64,000 nt of DNA. Source: Ricinus communis (Eukaryota > Streptophyta > Magnoliopsida > Malpighiales > Euphorbiaceae). The notes under the pieces were generated by a model. It saw only the letters and a program-made list of their open reading frames with translations. It was not told where the DNA came from and did not search any database. Made by a program: the position numbers and the translations under genes. The first letter of the stretch is position 1. The number at the start of each line of letters is the position of its first letter. The DNA is taken from contig NC_063264.1 in NCBI RefSeq assembly GCF_019578655.1, positions 18,464,429-18,528,428 on the forward strand, written 5' to 3'. Of this stretch, positions 59,511-64,000 are shown one piece after another.

Positions 59511-62500
59511 TATACCCCTCTTACGAGTTGTTTTCTTTATTCACAAATGTACCCCTCTTTCAGGGTTGTTTTCTCATATTAAAAAATATACCCCTATTAT
59601 GTGATTATTTTCTCATTATGAAACATATATCCCTTACGGGGTTATTTTCTCTATTCATAAATATACCCCTCTTACGGGGTTCTTTTCTCATATTAAAAAA
59701 TAAACCACTTTTTTGGGGTTGTTTTCTCATTTTGAAAGATAAACCCCTATTACGGGGTGGTGTTCTCTATTCACATATAGGGTTGTTTTCTCATATTAAA
59801 ACATATACCACTTTTTGGGGTTGTTTTCTCATTTTGAAAGATGAATTCCTATTACGGGGTTGTTTCTTAATATTGACAAATATACCCCTCTTACGGGGTT
59901 GTTTTCTCATATTAAAAAAAAATACCACTTTTTTTGCGGTTTTTTTCTCATTTTGAAAGATATACCCATCTTAAGATGTTGTTTTCTCTATTAACAAATG
60001 TACCCCTCTTACAGGCTTATTGTCTAATTTTGAAAAATATGTCCCTCTTTTGGGGTTGTTCGCTAATATTCATAAATATTCCTCTCTTACGAGGTTGTTT
60101 TCTCATATTAAAAAATATACCTCTATTTTGGGGTTGTTTTCACATTTTGAAAGATATACTCCTCATACGGGGTTGTTTTCTCTATTCACAAATGTACCCC
60201 TCTTTCGGGGATGTTGTCTCATGTTAAAAAATATACTCCTAGTTTGGAGTTGTTTTCTCATTTTGAAATATATATCCCTCTTACGGGGTTGTTTTCTCTA
60301 TTCATTAATGTACCTCTTTTATGGGGTTATTTTCTCATATTAAAAAATATACTCCTGTTTTGGGGTTGTTTTCTCATTTTGAAATATATATCCCTCTTAC
60401 GGCGTTGTTTTCTCTATTCCCTAATGTACCTCTTTTATGGGGTTATTTTCTCATATTAAAAAATATACCCTTTTTTGGGGTTGTTTTCTCATTTTGAAAC
60501 ATATACCCCTCTTACGGGGTTGTTTTCTCTATTCACAAATATGCACTTCTTACGGGCTTATTTTTTAATATTAACAAATATATCCCTCTTCTGGGGTCGT
60601 TTTATAATATTTATAAATATTCCTCTCTTACGGGATTGCTTTCTTATATTGACATATATACCCCTGTTACGGAGTTATTTTTTCATATTAAAATATATAC
60701 CACTTTTTTGGGGTTGTTTTCTCAATTTAAAAGATATACTCCTATTACGGGGTTGTTTTCTAATATTGGCAAATATACCCCTCTTACGCGATTTTTTTCT
60801 CTATTCACAAATGTACCCCTCCTACGGGGTTGTTTTCTCTATTCACAAATGTACCCCTCCTACAGGGTTGTTTTCTCATATTAAAAATTATAGGACTTTT
60901 TGTGTTGTTTTCTCATTTTGAAAGGTAAACCCCTAATACGGGGTTATTTTCTAATATTGACAAATATACCCTTCTTACGGGGTTGTTTTCTCATATTAAA
61001 AATAATATTTTTTTGGGGTTGTTTTCTCATTTTTAAAGATATATCCATCTTACGGGGTTGTTTTCTCATTCACAAATGTACCCCTATTACTAGCTTATTT
61101 TCTATAATTGACAAATATATTCCTCTTCCGGGGTTGTTTTCTAATATTTATATATATTCCACTCTTACGGGGTTGTTTTCTCATATCAAAAAATATACTC
61201 ATTTTTTGGGGTTGTTTTCTCATTTTGAAAGAAATACACATCTTACGGGGTTGTAATCTCTATTTACAAATGTACGCCTCTAACGTGCTTACTTTCTAAT
61301 ATTGACAAATATATCCCTCGTCCGAGGTTGTTTTTTAATATTTATAAGTATTCCTCTCTAACGGGGTTGTTTTCTCATATTAGAAAATAAATCTCTATTT
61401 TCGGGTTGTTTCTCATTTTGAAAGATAAACCCCTATTACGGGCTTGTTTTCTAGTATTGTCTTACGGGGTTCTTTTCTCATATTAAAAAAATACCACTTT
61501 TTTGGGGTTGTTTTCTCATTTTGAAAGATATACCCATCTTACGGGATTGTTTTCTCTATTCGCAAATGTACACCTCTTACGGGCTTATTATCCAATATTG
61601 ACAAATATATCCCTCTTCCGTGGTTGTTTTCTAATATTTATAAATATTCCTATCTTACGGGGTTATTTTCTCATATTAAAAAAATACTACTTTTTTGGGG
61701 TTGTTTTCTCATATTGAAAGATAAACCCCTTTTACGGGGTTGTTCTCTCTGCTCTCAAATGTACTCCTCTTACGGGGTTATTTTCTAATATTGACAAATA
61801 TATCCCTCTTACGTTGTTGTTTTCTAAAATTGACAAATATACCACTCTTACTGGGTTGTTCTCTAATATTAACAAATATACCCCTCTTACGGGGTTGTTT
61901 TCTCATTTTAAAAAATATACCACTTTTTTAGGGTTGTTTTATCATTTTAAAAGATATACCCCTATTACGGGGTTGTTCTCTAATATTGATAACTATACCC
62001 CTCTGACGAGGTTGTTTCCTAATATTGACAAATATACCCCTCTTACAGGGTTGTTTTCCAATATTGATAGATATACCCCTCTTACGGGGTTGTTTTCTCA
62101 GATTAAAAAATATACCACTTTTTTGGGGTCGTTTTCTAATTTTGAAAAATAAACCCCCTGTTACGGGGTTGTTTCTCTGTTCTCAAATGTACCCCTCTTA
62201 TGGGGTTGCTTTCTAATATTGACAAATATACCCCTGTTACGGAGTTATTTTCTCATATTAAAAAATATACCACTTTTTTGGGGTTGTTTTCTCATTTTAA
62301 AAGGTATACCCCTATTACGAGGTTGTTTTCTAATATTGACAAATATACCCCTCTTACAGGGCTGTTTTCTCATATTGACAAATATACCTCTGTTATGGAG
62401 TTGTTTTCTAATATTGACAAATATACCCCCCCTTATGGGGTTGTTTTCTCTATTCACAAATGTACCCCTCCTACGGGGTTGTTTTCTCATATTAAAAATT

Positions 62501-64000
62501 ATACCACTTTTTTGTGTTGTTTTCTCATTTTGAAAGGTATACCCCTATTACGGGGTTATTTTCTAATATTGACAAATATACCCCTCTTACGGGGTTGTTT
62601 TCTCATATTAAAAAAATACTTTTTTAGGGTTGTTTTCTCATTTTTAAAGATATCCCATCTTACGGGGTTGTTTTCTCTATTCACAAATGTACCCCTATTA
62701 CTAGCTTATTTTCTATAATTGACAAATGTATTCCTCTTCCGGGGTTGTTTTCTAATAATTTTAAATATTCCTCTCTTACGGGTTTGTTTTCACATATTAA
62801 AAAATATACCCCTTTTTTGGGGTTGTTTTCTCGTTTTGAAAGATATACCCCTCTTACGGGATTATTTTCTCTTTTCACAAATGTACCCCTCTTACAGGGT
62901 TGTTTTCTCATATTAAAAAATATACCACTTTTTTGGGGTTGTTTTCTCATTTTGAAAGATAAACCCCTATTTCGGGGTTATTTTCTAATATTGACAAATA
63001 TACCTCTCTTACGGGGTTGTTTTCATATTAAGAAAATACACTTTTTGGTTGTCTTCTCATTTTGAAAGATATACCCATCGTACGGGGTTGTTTTCTCTAT
63101 TCACAAATATACCCCTCTTACGTGCTTATTTTTAAATATTGACAAATATATCCTTCTTCCGTGGTTGTTTTCTAATATTCATAAATATTCTTCTCTTACG
63201 GGGTTATTTTCTAATATTGACAAATATACCCTCTTACGGAGTTGTTATCTCATATTAAAAAATATACCATTTTTTTGGTGTTATTTTCTCATTTTAAAAG
63301 TTATACCCCTATTACGAGATTGTTTTCTAATATTGACAAATATACCCCTCTTACAGGGTTGTTTTCTCATATTGACAAATATACCTCTGTTATGGGGTTT
63401 TTTCTAATATGGACAAATGTACCCCTCTTACGGAGTTGTTTTCTCATATTAAAAAATATACACCTGTTTTGGGGTTGTTTTCTAATTTTGAAAGATATAC
63501 CCATCTTACGGGGTTGTTTTCTCTATTTACAAATGTACCCCTCTTACGGGGGTATTTTCTATAATTAACAAATATATTTCTCTTTCGGGGTTGTTTTCTA
63601 ATATTTATAAATATTCCTCTCTTACGGGGTTGTTTTCTCATATTAAAAAATATACCATTTTTTTTGGGTTGTTTTCTCATTTTGAAAGATAAACCCCTAT
63701 TACGGAGTTGTTTTCTCATTTTGAAAGATATACCCTTCTTACAGGGTAGTTTTCTCATTCTGAATGTACCCTCTTACGAGGTTGTTTTCTCTATAAAAAA
63801 TATACCACTTTTTCGGGTTGTCTTCTATTGAAAGATAAACCCTATTACGGGGTTGTTTTCTAATATTGACAAATATACCCCTCTTACGGGGTTGTTTTAT
63901 CATATTAAAAAAAATACCACTTTTTTGGGGTTGCTTTCTCATTTTGAAAGAAATACACATCTTACGGGGTTGTAATCTCTTTTCACAAATATCCCTCTTC

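Larger units (their letters stand above)
50211..63650 (+). repeat. Long-range duplicated ~1.4-kb block in A6 (three sites)
   Basis: The string ttcctcttcc in its tataattgacaaatgta context occurs at 50671, 55908 and 62731. Copies one (about 50.2-51.7 kb) and three (about 62.2-63.7 kb) keep the same monomer order, including the atggggttttttctaatat monomer at 51378 and 63392. Copy two (about 55.8-56.6 kb) is shorter. Confidence 0.75.
48207..64000 (+). repeat. 39-bp minisatellite, block A6 (forward, distinct subfamily)
   Basis: About 15.8 kb, some 405 monomers, running off the right end. Several monomer classes alternate: class with ctctattcacaaatgtacccc; class with ctcattttgaaagatatacc; class with atattaaaaaatataccact followed by ttttttgggg in place of ttacgggg; class with aatattgacaaatatacccc; and class with atatttataaatattcctct. 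Unlike A1-A5, the Fischer-like core here is often TTTTGGGGTTG, so A6 is a separately evolved branch. Spacing check: gggg cores at 50410, 50449 and 50487. Open frames up to 212 codons are repeat artefacts. Confidence 0.93.

Noticed and set aside
10211..64000. Many open frames of 60-220 codons in the minisatellite, on both strands
   Set aside because: They are translations of a 39-bp repeat, which holds no regular stop in several frames. No start context, domain or codon bias is seen, and lengths are limited only by random mutations.
10211..64000. G-quadruplex arrays from the GGGG core
   Set aside because: Only one run of four G per 39 bp, with loops far too long for a stable quadruplex.

Overview
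The window looks like repeat-rich, probably pericentromeric or otherwise heterochromatic, nuclear DNA of a flowering plant (probably a eudicot; the species cannot be told). The basis is Athila-type Ty3/gypsy LTR retrotransposons primed by tRNA-Asp, a second Ty3/gypsy lineage, a Ty1/copia scrap, AT-rich composition, and no intact host gene on either strand. Nothing bacterial or viral-genomic is present. All coding sequence is transposon-derived and broken, mostly by C-to-T or G-to-A stops and small frameshifts.

Layout. (1) 1-7975, + strand: element E1, an Athila-lineage retrotransposon with only the last 62 bp of its 5' LTR, then a PBS, decayed gag, protease, RT, RNase H and integrase, a PPT and a complete 1448-bp 3' LTR. 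(2) 7976-10210, - strand: E2, the 3' internal part of a related element into which E1 inserted. (3) 17381-24295, - strand: E3, a pol-less relative with a truncated 3' LTR. (4) 37490-43199, - strand: E4, a complete pol-less relative with two LTRs and a near-perfect 5-bp target duplication. (5) 45455-48206, - strand: 5' half of another Ty3/gypsy element (gag, protease, start of RT). (6) 14013-14514, + strand: a Ty1/copia gag-protease scrap.

Everything else, about 37 kb or nearly 60 percent of the window, is one minisatellite family with a ~39-bp monomer. It lies in six blocks: 10211-13130 (+), 13520-14012 (-), 14515-17380 (-), 24296-37489 (-), 43200-45342 (-) and 48207-64000 (+, running off the end). 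The orientation flips twice, each time across an island of non-repeat DNA. The monomer carries a short GC-bearing dyad and decays at its CpG. It is organised into higher-order repeats of about 1.54 kb, 1.15 kb, 0.85 kb and 0.42-0.46 kb. Because 39 is 13 codons, the array yields long meaningless open frames on both strands.

How the parts relate. E3 and E4 share LTR, PBS and PPT architecture with E1 but lack protease, RT, RNase H and integrase, so they look like a non-autonomous family that would have depended on an E1-like partner. E3 additionally carries, between gag and the PPT, a cassette with a TATA-like box, a pyrimidine-rich leader, a consensus splice donor, a splice acceptor directly before an ATG, and an ORF resembling the Athila additional ORF. 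E1 lacks that cassette. The E4 insertion shows that the minisatellite existed before at least one retrotransposition. The other array/transposon junctions have no LTR ends, so they look like rearrangement breakpoints.
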